Below the pieces are notes generated by a model. It saw only the letters and a list, made by a program, of their open reading frames with translations, ran no database searches and was not told the DNA's origin. A DNA stretch of 64,000 bases from Fomitopsis serialis (Eukaryota; Basidiomycota; Agaricomycetes; Polyporales; Fomitopsidaceae): contig NW_025955055.1 of the NCBI RefSeq assembly GCF_022376445.1, positions 62,001 through 126,000 of the forward strand. Direction: 5' to 3'. A program made the translations under genes and the position numbers. Below are positions 12,801 to 24,489 of this stretch, piece after piece. Each line of letters opens with the position of its first letter. The first letter of the stretch is position 1.

Positions 12801-15800
12801 CTCAAATGAAGCCGAGTATCGTGTCATCTTCGACAACCTCATATCCGACTTGCTGTGTGTCCTGTTCTGGCCTGAATGGCCTGCAGCCAGTTTACTTCTC
12901 AGTATCATCTGCAAATACATGGTGAGCCTTCGAGGTTGTTGTGTGGCTTTTAAGCTCAACCCAACCCCTTCAGGTGGCTTCTTTAGACGATGTGAAGACT
13001 GCTTCACAGACTGACAACCAGGCCATGAAGACTCTGGCACTGGATCACTTGGGCATCATTGCGGCACGTCTGCGCACAACGGCCTCTCAAGTGCAGAGTG
13101 GCACTGTCAAGCAACTGCGGCCGGTGGACGAAGTGAGCCCAAAATGCGGACAATATTCTCTTGTGAAACTACTAAGGGTCGCTGTTAGCTTCTGTCGAAT
13201 CACAGTATCAAAGGGCTACGTGCGCTGATCTCGGCGCATCAGGAGCTTGCTTCCTACCTGTGCAAGAAGACCAGCGAGGATCAGTCATACGAAGTACGGT
13301 GTCTATTTGTGTATAATTGCGTGCATCTGATGTTTCTCGTACAGAGTGCCCGGGAGCTTGCAGCTGTCGTCTGGGGTCAAGAACTTGCAACTGCACTTCA
13401 GCATTGTGCCTCTGTACTTGCTGACGGTGACGAGGAGCGCGACTCACAGTCCGATCAAGATGTCGTCGTGGATTTCGGGTCACGTCTGAAGGGTGCTCTT
13501 CAGGACGTTTGGGAAGACCCCGTCAGCGACGTGTTTGAGATCGGGTACGTTCGTATCGTGTCGCTGTATGAAGCGCTCTCACACATGAGCAGAGGCTCAC
13601 AAGATGAGGCGACCCGTATGCACCGACTATGCGAGGAAATTGGCACCATCCAGACCTTTAAGAATTCGTTTACGCCCATTCTAAATGCTGTGTTGAGGGC
13701 GCTCGATGCGCCTCCTGTCTTCATGCGGACCAAGGCGTTGAAGGCATTAGGTCAGATTGTTACGAGCGATCCTCGTATCCTTTCCTTTGTGAGTCATAAT
13801 TTGTTGGACTATAATGCAACTAATACCCCTGATCCAGCCAAACGTTCGGCGAGCAATCGAGAGTCATCTCTTGGACAGTTCATCCGCCGTCCGAGATGCT
13901 GCCGTCGAACTGATAGGGAAATATATGATCGAATCCCCAGAATTTGCAGCGGACTACTTTCAGAGGATCGTTGACCGTATAGCGGTACGTGTCTCGAGTG
14001 TTCGTTGCTATTCGCCGCTTACATCGAATAATTTCACAGGACACGGGGCTTGGCGTGCGTAAGCGTGTCATCAGGCTCCTGAAGTCGTATTACTCGGTTA
14101 CCACAGAACGTTCGCGTCGTGTGGAGATATGCGTGAAGATCGTCCTCCGTATGGTTGACGAAGATGACACTGTCAAAGACCTCGCTATCAAAACTTTGGA
14201 GGAGCTTTGGTTTGGATCGGTGCCGCAGAAGAGTAAGAACAACTCTATGCAAGCAATCGATAGGGCGGAATTGCAATCCAAAGTTGCGATTATTATGGGG
14301 GTGGCTAGCCACTTCAAGGATCGTCAGTCACCTCTGGAGGACATGTTGCACGCCATCATGCATGATAAGGATAGCGCGGACGCATCCCTGGTCAATAGCA
14401 GATATGCCGAGATCTGCGGCGTCCTGATAGACGGGCTTGTTGACGCGTCTGACCTGCCTGAATTTGTGCGTCCCTCGTTAACTAAAAGACCCTGGGAATA
14501 CCTGACCTTCGCGCAGACTGTCGTCAACTGTGTACGCACCATTCATCTATTCACGTCGGCATATCCAGCTGTGCTTGCCGGCTTCAATGCCGCCACGTTG
14601 TTGCCTTACCTGAAAAACGCTACCACAGTATGTCTGTACTTTATATATATCCGGCGCACAAGTCTGACTATTATGAACAGCTTGAGGAGCAGACAACCTC
14701 TGACTATCTGTTGCGCATCTTCCGTGTCACGATACCATTTATGCCAAAGACCGCTCTGAAGTTCGGACAAGAGTTGCAATTGACGCTGCAGCCTATGATT
14801 CTCAAGCCGATGTCCGGTTTGTCGGTGAGGATAGTTCGTCAGGAGTTGTTGGGAGCTATCTCTCACGTTCATGACAGGGTTTGCAAGAGACTGTCGCATG
14901 CATGTGCGCTATCGTCGAGCACATCACGCACGAGTTTAATCGACTAGTCGCTCTTTTGAGATCATGCAACGGCAAGTCCCTCCGACTTCTACGACACATT
15001 CTCTAATGGGTGGTGTGATCCATCTAGCTCGATTACAACAAGCTCTCTCCAAGTCAGATGCCCAGTCAGTCAGTGGTTCTGAACAACGTGCTATATCCAT
15101 CTTGCTCTTCATTGTATCGCTGCTCTGCGAAAATTGTTCATTCGACCGATTGAGAGTAGAACATGAAGGTGAGCTAGCAATTCGATTTGGTCTTTAAGCT
15201 GTTCACCTACAGTGCGCTATAGCCCTTCGGGCCGAAATCGACACCATCTCAAAGGTATTGGTCCTATCCTGCCATGCTGAGTTTTCCTAACGGTGTCTTC
15301 CAGGGACCCATCACCGAACATGTGTACAACAACTTGCTGAAGCTGTATCACAAACATAGTGACGCGAGCTTGCGCGCCCGTATCTTGCAGTGTCTCGGTA
15401 CGGATGACTGATGCTCAACTGTTTGTTGAATCTCAAGATGATCGTCAGGGTTCCTCTTCCGTGCGCAACCCGCGTTAATGACCGCTGAACCATCAGCTGC
15501 GGTTATGGATGCGATTTTCTCCTCTCCTGAGGAAGAAGGCCGAACTCGCCTGCTGAAGATTTTGCAAGACTTCTTAGTATCCGAGGCTGCGAAGCATGCT
15601 TCAAGAGAAAAGGGTACGCCTGGCAGTTCATTGCGCGGATATCAGGCACTGACTACCCTCAGCGAGCTCACGGGTGAAGTCAGCCACGTCGGTAATGGTG
15701 AATATGGATGAACTGGTAGGCAACACGGACGGCTTTGCCGAGTCTGGGTAAGTCGCCAGTGATGGCAGAGTCCAGAGCACTGAAGTTGGACTCGTTTCAG

Positions 15801-17126
15801 GGTGAGCTCCGCCGTCGTGCAGCGCTATTTGGATCCCATTCTGCAGGCCGCACTATCCCCCAACACGATAATACAATCGGCGGCTGTGGATATCCTCAGT
15901 TTCACCATAAAGCAGGGCCTTGCACATCCACTTCAGGTAATGCTGGAGGATCATTGAAGGGGCTAGATACTGACTTGAGACATAGTCGTTCCCCGTGATC
16001 GTGGCTCTGGAGACTAGCTCGAGCGCTATTCTGAGTGGTCGTGCCAGTGCACTTCACAGTATATTGCACGGTAAACACACCTCGCTACTGAACACTCGCT
16101 TTGTCGTGAGCGCCAGAGCGTCGTTTGACTACCAGAAGAAGCTTCTTCCTGGGCAAGTGCAAGGTAAGGGAGCTTTGTATCCAGGAGTACACCGAATTCA
16201 TGTCTGCCCAGGTTATCGGATGCCTGGTCCAATCGCTCTGTTGTGTCGCTGGTATACTCTCGTCCGTGAGAAGCGAGCGACCAGGCAGGACTTCCTGAAA
16301 TCGCTTGTGAAGGTGTTCGACGTGGAGGCTACTGCGGATACGACACAGGCAAGTGATGCGCTCATATACGCAGGCCCGCTCAATTGACTGGGCGAGTAGG
16401 ATGATGTCGACTTCGTTCGATATATGGCCGAGAACTTTGCTGCGTTCGAGTACAAGACGCACGAGGAGGTATTGACGGTGCTGAAGTACCTGACGGCAGT
16501 GCTCTCCACGGCCGGCATGCAGCTCGTGGAGACGTTGTCTCCGTCGCACCTCCTCGCACAGCTGCACGCGCCGACGTCTACACAGCCTCAGGACGAAGAC
16601 CAGAGGATGGCAGATGCCTCCGTAGCCCCGCAGAGCAGCAGTGCCGCGGCACCCAAGACCGCAATCAGTATGTCATCGTGCATTTAATGAGGGCGACGCC
16701 TGATCCGCTTGCAGCGAATGTGGATGATGCCCTCCCCCTGATGCGGACGTCGGTCATTGTAGCCATGATCATGCTGCTGAAGGCGTATCTGAAGGGGTTG
16801 TACGGGATCTCAGAGGAGTAAGCGCATGACCCTTCGAGTAAGACATCTCGACTGACCAGGGTCTCAGGAAATGCGCGAAATGGGTAGTGGGGAAGAAGAG
16901 TGCCGCTGGTGACAAGGCCGTCACGCGGCGGCATGAACGACCGCTGCTGTGGGATCGCCTGCCGTTTGCTGCAGCGCCGCTTCTGTCTAGTGCGGACGTC
17001 GAAGCGCAACGGGCTAGGGTACGCTTCTGTCTATTTGTCACCACGACTTACTGACGTCCTTTACAGTTCCTAGAGGTGTGGAATGAGGATGGACTGACTG
17101 CTGAACCTGAAGACGACTTTGTGTGA
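9805..17126 (+). CDS. SCC2: Cohesin loader SCC2 (Mis4/NIPBL family)
   Basis: Large HEAT-repeat protein that, with Scc4, loads cohesin onto chromatin in the nucleus. Evidence is the conserved central block (about 13600-14230), with [30 protein letters not shown] and [17 protein letters not shown], and a C-terminal region with [19 protein letters not shown] and PLLWDRLPF. The N-terminus is low-complexity (residues ~1-300), as usual for the family. The start ATG 9805 opens MDRNGWYS; intron 1 is 9962-10051. About 20 short introns follow, two with GC instead of GT donors (14972-15027 and 16349-16399). Two one-base frame breaks are needed to keep conserved sequence: near 11226-11230 (CCC) and 12697-12700 (AAAA). 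Every splice site and codon around them is intact, so base-call errors are likelier than a dead gene. The stop is TGA 17124-17126. Confidence 0.93.
11226..11232 (+). other. Apparent 1-bp loss in SCC2 (site 1)
   Basis: Upstream frame reads [20 protein letters not shown]; downstream frame reads [18 protein letters not shown]. Joining them requires one extra base at the CCC run. No GT-AG pair of plausible size fits between them. Confidence 0.75.
12695..12702 (+). other. Apparent 1-bp loss in SCC2 (site 2)
   Basis: [11 protein letters not shown] continues as TIVVFLTQR only if the AAAA run has one more A. The literal frame ends 15 bases later at TGA. Confidence 0.75.
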
Positions 17127-17303
17127 TTCACCGGACGATGCTGTGTACGCTATTGCTGCTGTTTTCTTGCCATGCTGTTCCTATTCGTAGCTCGCTCTCT
17201 TATAATGTTGTTCTATCCTTATTACGTTTCTTGTTCTCTCCCAACGCATGCGATGTACAATTTACGTAGTGTCCGTCAAGAATGTATGTGCATGAAAGCT
17301 CTA

Positions 17304-18443
17304 CTACTCAGAGGGCGCGTCCGATGGGGCTGGCGGCTTCCTGACCTCGCCATCGACGAACTCGACAGGGCCCTTCGGCATGGTCCCAATGGCCTTCTTC
17401 GTATCTTCATCGAGCGAGGGCTCGTCCTCAAACTTCCAGTCGAGCTCACCGCCGTACGGGCGCGGAAGGTCCTGCGGATCAATGAGGGTGCGCAGCACGG
17501 GTCCCGGATCCTTGCCGAGGACATGGACCTTGCGCCGTGTGCCCTCGTCGAAGACGGGCTACAAGAGGCGTTCAGCGTCCGAGACTGTGTGACTGACAGA
17601 AATGGGAAGGCCCACCTTGACCCAGCTCCAGATGGTGGGGAAGAACGAGGGCGAATTAACCACCGCGATGGTGCTGAGCGTCTCTGGGTAGTTTGCGGTC
17701 GCGAGGGCGGAGGCCTCCTGGAGGTGGCCGCGGAGGCTCCAGATGGCGCTGAGGGAGACGTGCTCGAGGTCGATGATGGTGGTGACGGAGGAGACGGGGG
17801 TGGGTGCGGTGGCGTGGGGGAGGTGGGAGCAGAGGCGGAGGACGAAGCGGGTCATCGTCTCGTAGAGGGCGACACTGCGGGGGTGAGCGGCGCGCGCGGG
17901 GGAGCACGGCGGACTCACATGCGCTGGTAGCGGCGGGGGGGCGGGACGGCGTCGAGCTCGGACTTGATGGGTGCGAGCGAGGCGAGGCGGTAGACGTACA
18001 CCGGGAGCCCATTCTGCGACGCGTGAGGGCATGCGTGGGGTTGGGATCGTGGAGACTGACCTTGTCGCGACGGCCGGTCCAGCGGGGGTAGAACTTGCGG
18101 GTGGACTCGAACTCGTCGGGGTCAAAGGTCGCGTAGAGCGTGTCGACGCGGTGCTGTTTACGCCATGCCTCGGCGTCCTGGAACTGCTTGAGGGCCTTGG
18201 CGGGGTCGAAGCGGCGTGCACGCAGGAAGCGACTGCAGCGGCGTGAGGGGGGAGCTGGAGAGCAGGGCAGGCAACTCACAGGAGAGTGGGGTCGTCGTGG
18301 GACGCAGGGGCGGTGCCGGCGGGCGGCGCGTAGAGGTGCGCGTTGTGGAGGATGTCCTTGAAGGTAGCAAAGGCACGGTCGTGGTCGGGGGTGAGGTGGC
18401 CGAGGTGGCCCGCGAGGACGTCGGGCGCGATGGCGGTGGCCAT
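17304..18443 (-). CDS. Sec14-like CRAL-TRIO lipid-transfer protein
   Basis: Predicted 314-residue cytosolic phosphatidylinositol/lipid transfer protein. Five exons on the minus strand: 18443-18280, 18232-18061, 18013-17919, 17874-17616, 17558-17304, all with GT-AG borders and a total length divisible by three. An N-terminal CRAL-TRIO-N helix region carries RFLRARRFDPAKALKQF and is followed by the lipid-binding domain, with TTIIDLEHVSLSAIWSLRGH, NYPETLSTIAVVNSPSFFPTIW and a C-terminal DLPRPYGGELDW. The spacing matches Sec14-type proteins. The start ATG gives MATAIAPDVLAGHLG. It diverges from YPD1. Which Sec14 paralogue it is (SEC14 or an SFH type) cannot be told. Confidence 0.92.
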
Positions 18444-18777
18444 GCGAGCAGCGAGCAGCGAGAGGCGGCGGCGGCGGCGGCGGTGGGCGGGAGACGGAGG
18501 CGCGGTCACGTGATGTGTCACGGGACGGGGCTGGGGCGGGCGAAAGAGCGGCCGGAAAGGGGAAAGGGAGGATTTGTGGGATAAGGGATAAGTGAAATGG
18601 GAGGAAGCTCGCGTAAGAGGACGTCATTGGAGAGGGACGGCAGGCGTGGCCGGGAGGCGAGCGAGGCGAGCGCATTCGCTCTCGGCGGCGGATTGTGCCA
18701 CCGCGGCCAGAACTCGGCGCGATAATCCATCGCCCGCTGCCGTCCTCGTCCCTCGTCCCGTCCACCACCTCGTCGCC
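18444..18777. promoter_or_regulatory. Shared promoter region between SEC14-like and YPD1
   Basis: 334 bp separate the two opposite start codons, so both promoters and 5' UTRs must lie here. The sequence is very GC-rich with GGCGGC runs. No clear TATA box is seen. Confidence 0.6.
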
Positions 18778-19536
18778 ATGTCCCCAGCGGACACAGCCAA
18801 GGCCCGCTCGCCCACCCCCGCACCCGCCTCTGCCCTCTCGCCCCCCGCGACCCCCGCACCCGGCCCTGCGCCTGAACCAAAGTCCAAGGCCGCAACCCCC
18901 GCCCCGCCCTCCCGCCATCCCTCTCTCGCCCCCGGCCGCGAAGCAACCCCCGCCGTCGAGCCCCCGCCCGCCCCAGACGGGCCCGATGAGGTCGATGCCG
19001 TCGACACAGAGGTGTGTGCCCCGCCCCGTCCCCCGATCGCGCTGCTCACCCTCCCAGGCCGCGGAAGGCACTATCGATCTCGAGACCTTCCACCAGATCC
19101 TCGATCTCGACGAGGACGACACGCACGACTTCTCCAAGGAGATGGTCACCGCCTACTTCTCCCAGGCGAACACCACCTTCGACGAGATGGACGAGGCCTA
19201 GTGCGTCTCCCCTCGCCTCTCACCGCCGCAGCCCACTTACCCGCCCCACATACACACAGCAAGGCGAAAGACCTCACCAAGCTCTCGTCCCTCGGCCACT
19301 TCCTCAAGGGCTCTTCCGCCGCCCTCGGCGTCGCCCGCGTCCAGGCCTCGTGTGAGCGCATCCAGCACTACGGCCAGCTCCGCGACGAGGACACCGGCAC
19401 CGACCTGACCGACGTTACCGCCCTCGGCAAGATCGAGCCCCTCCTCGGCCGCGTCAAGAAGGAGTACATCGTCGCAGAGTCGTGGCTCAAGAAGTGGTAC
19501 GAGGAGAACTCCGTCCCCGCCGACGACGGCGAGTAG
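18778..19536 (+). CDS. YPD1: Histidine phosphotransferase, YPD1 type
   Basis: Phosphorelay intermediate that passes phosphate from hybrid histidine kinases to Ssk1/Skn7-type response regulators in osmotic and oxidative stress signalling. Three exons (18778-19011, 19058-19200, 19260-19536) give 217 residues. The HPt domain (about residues 79-205) has DLETFHQILDLDEDDTHDFS, the signature HFLKGSSAALG with the phospho-accepting His at about residue 139, and a C-terminal helix KKEYIVAESWLKKWYEEN. Odd feature: a Pro/Ala/Ser-rich, low-complexity leader of about 75 residues lies ahead of the domain; yeast Ypd1 is about 167 residues in all. The start is the first ATG in frame. Confidence 0.94.
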   Translation: MSPADTAKARSPTPAPASALSPPATPAPGPAPEPKSKAATPAPPSRHPSLAPGREATPAVEPPPAPDGPDEVDAVDTEVCAPPRPPIALLTLPGRGRHYRSRDLPPDPRSRRGRHARLLQGDGHRLLLPGEHHLRRDGRGLVRLPSPLTAAAHLPAPHTHSKAKDLTKLSSLGHFLKGSSAALGVARVQASCERIQHYGQLRDEDTGTDLTDVTALGKIEPLLGRVKKEYIVAESWLKKWYEENSVPADDGE

Positions 19537-19892
19537 ACGCCCCTTCGCCCGCCACGCCGTCAGACGAGGCCGCCTCGCTGCACATCCGTGCGGTCGCGTG
19601 CGCCGGGAACGGGTCCCTGGGCAGCAGACGACGAGGGAGCAGGCAGAAGGATGTACGCGGTGTACGTTATATGCTGATGTATCGCAAGCAAGCGGGTCTC
19701 CGCACTAAATTATACGCCCAATCCCTGTCCTCCCCGTGTATCTGATACGCCAGATCGCCGGGCTCACTGACAACCTCACTGTCCCATCTTGAGATCTCCT
19801 GCAGATGCTATGTAGCACACTCCTCATAGTGCGTAGTTCATGCGGCAAGATGGTAGCATTGCCACGTACTGGACATACTCTACAGGCCATCT
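19537..19892. other. Convergent intergenic region
   Basis: Lies between the 3' ends of YPD1 (+) and RPAP3 (-). It presumably holds both 3' UTRs and terminators. No other feature seen. Confidence 0.5.
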
Positions 19893-21375
19893 TTAGCTGA
19901 CTCCCCATGCCTTCTCTTCCTCTCCTCCGAGCAGCTCCCAGACTTGCTTTGCGATTTCTTTTCATCCGCGCTCATGAACAGCACCACCGTGCTGAACCGC
20001 GGCACGCGTGCAAGGTTGACCACATACTCACGGACGCGTCCGCGCGTCTCCTCGTCCGGATGTGCCTCGAGCACGTCCCGTAAGGCATCAACGATACCAG
20101 TGAGGAGCTGTGCCTCCAGAGAGGACTGGAACAAGGAAGGCAGGGCCGTCGGCGATACCTCCTGTGACAGTGCCGTCAATCAGAGTACATCGATGAGACG
20201 CACGAAGCTACTCACGTTCACAAGCCCACCGATCCTCCGCCGTCTCCCGCTTCTCCCACTCCCTCGAAAATCGAACAGTGTCTTCGGTTTTCTCAGCACC
20301 CCGTTCGCCTTCCGCGCGGCGCAGTCGCGACGGAGGCGCGGCTTTGTGATGCGGAGAGGCGGAGGGCAGCGCCGCAGGAGGACTCGCAGCCTTCTCCCGA
20401 CTATCGTGTGCTTCCCGTTCGGCCTGAAATCCACCTCCGACGCCCGGCCTCGCCGCTGTCCGCGCTCCTTCGCTTCCTGGAAGGTCTTCGACTGAGGCGC
20501 TGGGCAGGGCGGAGAGGTCGATGCAGGACCAGGAGATGTTGTAGAGGCCGTGAGGACACGGGCGTCATCAAGTCATCGGTAGGTTTTGCAGTAGTTACAG
20601 AGGCGGTTTTAGACGTGGACGGTGCGGGAGGGTCGACGATCTCGATGGGGACTCGCCGACGTTTTGGCTTTTGGGGTGTTGCAGGTGCAGACGAGCTCGA
20701 GGCGAGCGGAGGTACCGGAATATCTGCAGGCTCTCGTTTCTGCGTGAGGTGTCAAGGATACACGACATGCACTGATAGACGCATTTACAAACCTGTTTCG
20801 GCACGCTCTGTGTCCTCGCCGCCATCTCGAACGCCCGCTCGATCTTCTCGAGCTCCGCCTTGGCCGCTCCGTTCGCAGGGTCAATCGCAAGCACACGCTC
20901 GAAATCTGCGCCGCGAGACTGGCGCGATGAGATCCCGCACACCGCACACGGAGCAGGCAGCCCGGCCACTCACCATCCTTCGCCTCCGCGAGCCTCCGCA
21001 GGCCGACCCTCGCCTGGCCGCGCCTGAACATCGCCTTGACGCTCTTCTTGTCCAGGGTCAGCACCCTGTCGCAGTCCCTCTCCGCATCCTCGTTTCTGCC
21101 TGGCCGTCAGCGCTGCAGAAGGCAAGGAGGGTGAGGGACCACGCACTTGCCTAGTTTGAGGTAGGCCGCGGCGCGGTTGAGCGGGTACGTGGGGTTCGCG
21201 GGGTCCGCGACGATGGCGGCGGAGTAGTGCCCGACGGCGGTGGGGAAGTCGCCCGCTTTGAAGGCGGCGTTGCCCTGCAGTGGTCGGGTAGAGGTGAGTG
21301 TCCGTGTTCCCTGAGGTTCATGGCCCGGATACGACGCACTTTGTCCTTCACTGCTTGACCTTTGGGGGACGACAT
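19893..21375 (-). CDS. RPAP3: RPAP3-like TPR co-chaperone
   Basis: Scaffold of the R2TP/Hsp90 machinery that assembles RNA polymerase II and snoRNPs. The protein opens MSSPKGQAVKDK (ATG 21375-21373). After an intron (21339-21275) come TPR helices GNAAFKAGDFPTAVGHYSAAI, NRAAAYLKLGK, NEDAERDCDRVL and AMFRRGQARVGLRRL, then a disordered linker and an RPAP3_C domain (LPSLFQSSLEAQLLTGIVDAL, RFSTVVLFMSADEKK). Exons begin and end cleanly at 21274-21147, 21095-20974, 20905-20793 and 20739. The linker exon (20739 to about 20220) changes frame at least twice (TFQEAKERGQ in one frame, REWEKRETAEDRW in another). The last exon (from 20161) reaches KIAKQVWELL only if the AAA run at 19955-19957 gains one A; the stop given here assumes that frame. 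The literal frame stops at 19880. Confidence 0.82.
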
Positions 21376-22538
21376 GAATTGATTTGTAGCTATAGGGTGA
21401 AGTGTGCGGCTCCGAGTAGGGACGCCGCAGATATCTCTCGGGCGATGATGCACAAAAGTTCAGATCTAGTGAAGTGCTAAGGACCAGCAGCATACAGCAC
21501 TGAGCTGCAGTGAGCACCCTGCTTACCGCCGTCGGAGGCAACGCGTCACAGCACGTGCACGATTCCTCCTTAGACGTGGTTTGCTCGACGCGCGTCGCTC
21601 CGTCGACTCGCTCAAACACTCGACACTCAAGACACTCGCACAGCGTTCTTCAATTTTGTTACCTATACCTATTCCCGCATATGCTGTCAGTGCCGGACGG
21701 ATTACACTCCTGAAACTGCCTGCCGTATGGCCGATCACTGCAACATTCAAGTTGACTTACAACGATATTACTGATGTACCGCGGTTCTTGGTCATGGCTC
21801 TGAGTCAAGGGTTATGGTCATCTTGCATCTATCCATCTGGTACGTCGGTTTGAAGTTCTGGCATCACCCCCAGTGGTCGTCAAACGATTGAACAGCCTTG
21901 CTAGACTAGAAGTGGCTCACGCTCATCAGTTGTTCGGCGAGCGAGTCAAAGGACATAGATTGAATGGAAATTGCTAACTCCTCCGAGGAGTTGAGATGCA
22001 GTTGAGTACGTGCTTCGCCGTGATGTCTGTTGCATATCTTGTATTGCTGACAGATCTGCCCATCCAGGACTATTCGTCACTGGGAATATTATGGTATCCG
22101 CGTGTGGGACTGATATATAAGATTCGAATGCCTCAGGTTACAGTAATAGGATCGCCGATACAGGACAGCATCAGTCTCTGTGAGTTCCACACAATACCAT
22201 CGCACTTCGTGAATCTGAACTAGTACCGGTAGTACCTGATATGCCACTCGACAAATCATGGTATCACAAGGTTCCTCGCTTCGAACCACCGAGTCTTGGT
22301 CCGCCATTTCTATCATTGCTGATGAACTATCCAATACGATGATTGACCACTTGTCACTAGGATAATGACTTCCCGTATACCTCTTAGCTGTCAGCCAACT
22401 GACAGTATTTAGACAAACTGCTGTCTGATTCTCACCTCACGATTTGATTCAAGGTTTGTGACTTGCATATAAGTACAGGCTTGCAGGGTGGACAATTCTG
22501 ATATCTGTACTGCAGTACACCTCTGCTATCTGGAAGCA
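21376..22538. other. Intergenic region, no gene seen
   Basis: Holds the RPAP3 promoter side and then increasingly AT-rich, CpG-poor DNA. Small ORFs lack any recognisable motif. Confidence 0.45.
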
Positions 22539-24480
22539 ATGGCTGACCCCACACTTGAACTTGAACTTGATGGCAGCTGTGTGTGGTCACTCTTCACTGG
22601 TCTTGAGCTGTCTTACCTGTGAGTCATCCTCTGATTCTCTGTGCCAGTGAATGACTGCTGAGACCAATGCTCATACATAGACTATGTGGCATCACTTGTG
22701 CACAGACCATGTTCTACTTCTATAACTATCAAAATGATACACGTGCTGTAAGATCATTGGTATGAGGTCATATATACCATCCTTAGCAATATGCTCATTT
22801 ATTTGTGTAGGTAGCAGTGATATGGTATGTTATCTTGTCAATACATCATTCTGTTACATGCTTTAGATCTAACTCTTGGATGATATGATTTTAGGCTTCT
22901 TGATACAGCAAAGGTCATTACAGAAGTGCATGTGAGTGGATTGTGCAAATGATCCACAACTTACCCTCACAGTTTCCTGTAGCAATCATGGCATTACTTT
23001 GTCTTTGCACGTGGCAACATATCTGCTCTGCTCCAAGCAGATCCGTAAGTCTCACATCCTATTAGCCTCCTATATTGCAGAATTGTACTCTTGGGTAGTG
23101 GTCAAGACTGACACTTCTGGACCAGATTTTTTGGTGTAAGGATATGATGGTCTTGCTCTTGTGTTCAATTCATATACCTTTCAAATGTCATTGGACAACA
23201 GGGTGAACAGCTTATAAAGGTGGGTCCAGGCTGTCCAATCACAACCACAATACAGTCCATACTGAAAGTCAAGCCTATCAGGGTATATTGATAGTCACAG
23301 TGCAATGGCAAGTTAATACAAACCTCACTATGTCAACATCAGGTTTCCTGATACCTGTCTAGGTACTTCCTGCAAAAGATCCATAGTCTTCTATGTAAGT
23401 CACAGAGTCAAGTGGCACCAGCATTTCAGTCTTGAGCAGCATATCAAAGCACTGAAAACAAGATACTCAATGATTACATTCATTATACCCTCAGTGAGAT
23501 TATCTAGCTTGTTTCTCTTAGGCAGTATTGCCTTACTCACAAATGACTTGGACAGGTCATGCTTCTGCTGTTGTCGTCAGGTATGTTGCCATCTGAGTCT
23601 GTCCTTGTTTTTTTTTTACTCAGGCTGATTAACTTCAACCTCTACATGATGTTGTACTACAGGCTCATATCTATGTATGTGCATTTTGGTAGCTGCTGAC
23701 TTGCCTAGATGTGCAAGAATTCTGACAACTAGTATGTGCCATGACAGGGACATCCTACAACTGGTATGAATGTCCCATACTGTCTTGTTCAAATTTTGAC
23801 CCATCCATGACCTTGACAGCTTTTTCTCCTCAAAATCAGCTCAGTTTTACGGTGTTGACATTGCAAAGGATTTGGTATGTGCTCTATGACAGGCTGCCTC
23901 TTCTCATCAGATGGCTGAATCATGTTGTTGCCATGATTTGTCACAGGATGCTGTTGTCTTTGTTTATGCTGTATCACTTATCACTGATACATATATAACA
24001 TGCATGTTATGCTATGCTTTACAGCACAGCAGAACTGGATTTCGAAGGTGATACCTCATGATCAGGATGTGATCACGTGAGCAACAAGGACTCATGCACT
24101 CTCTAGCACTGAGCACATCATCATGAAGCTATTTAACTACATCCTCAGCCGTGGAATATTGCTCTGGTGCGTATGTTATGTGTACTGTATCTCTGCAACT
24201 CATTGAGTAGCCCCTTCCTTTGTCAGTGTGATAAGTGCTGCATTACTTGTCATTGTCTGTGCACCAGTTACACACACATGCCTTGACAAAGCTTATATAT
24301 TACACAGTACTGTCTAGATGCACGATACAGCACCTGCTATACGGAGATCCTGCAAGCATCAAGTGCAACATGTGTGTATCATCTCTGTATGTTTCGCATG
24401 TCAGAATGCATGCTAAGGGCCTTTCGACAGTGTATGCAAACTCTTTGCTCGTCATGTGTGTGAAAATGAATCTATCATGG
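22480..24480. repeat. CpG-depleted block 2
   Basis: Strong lack of CG and excess of TG/CA over about 2 kb, flanked on the right by normal CpG-rich sequence from about 24490. It contains the DUF6534-like relic. Confidence 0.6.
22539..24020 (+). pseudogene. DUF6534-like multi-helix membrane protein relic
   Basis: From ATG 22539 the spliced reading gives an acidic leader, then LCGITCAQTMFYFYNYQNDTR, then VAVIW-LLDTAKVITEVH. This is the start of a basidiomycete multi-helix membrane family I recognise as DUF6534-like ('YGVTTLQTYLYY...WxLDTLH'). At least five GT-AG junctions can be drawn (donors near 22619, 22760, 22815, 22932 and 23044). The 3' half could not be assembled with confidence and contains stops in all frames. 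The gene lies in CpG-depleted DNA. A sister copy sits on the minus strand near 53.9 kb. It may be a decayed gene or a fast-evolving living one. Confidence 0.5.
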
Positions 24481-24489
24481 TTTTTCGTA

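Noticed and set aside
17656..19149. 497-codon minus-strand ORF
   Set aside because: It merges antisense of YPD1 with intron-retained Sec14 sequence. The spliced Sec14-like gene starting at 18443 explains the conserved part.
18592..19536. Unspliced 314-codon reading of YPD1
   Set aside because: It reads through two clear introns and breaks the HPt domain. The three-exon model gives the conserved protein.
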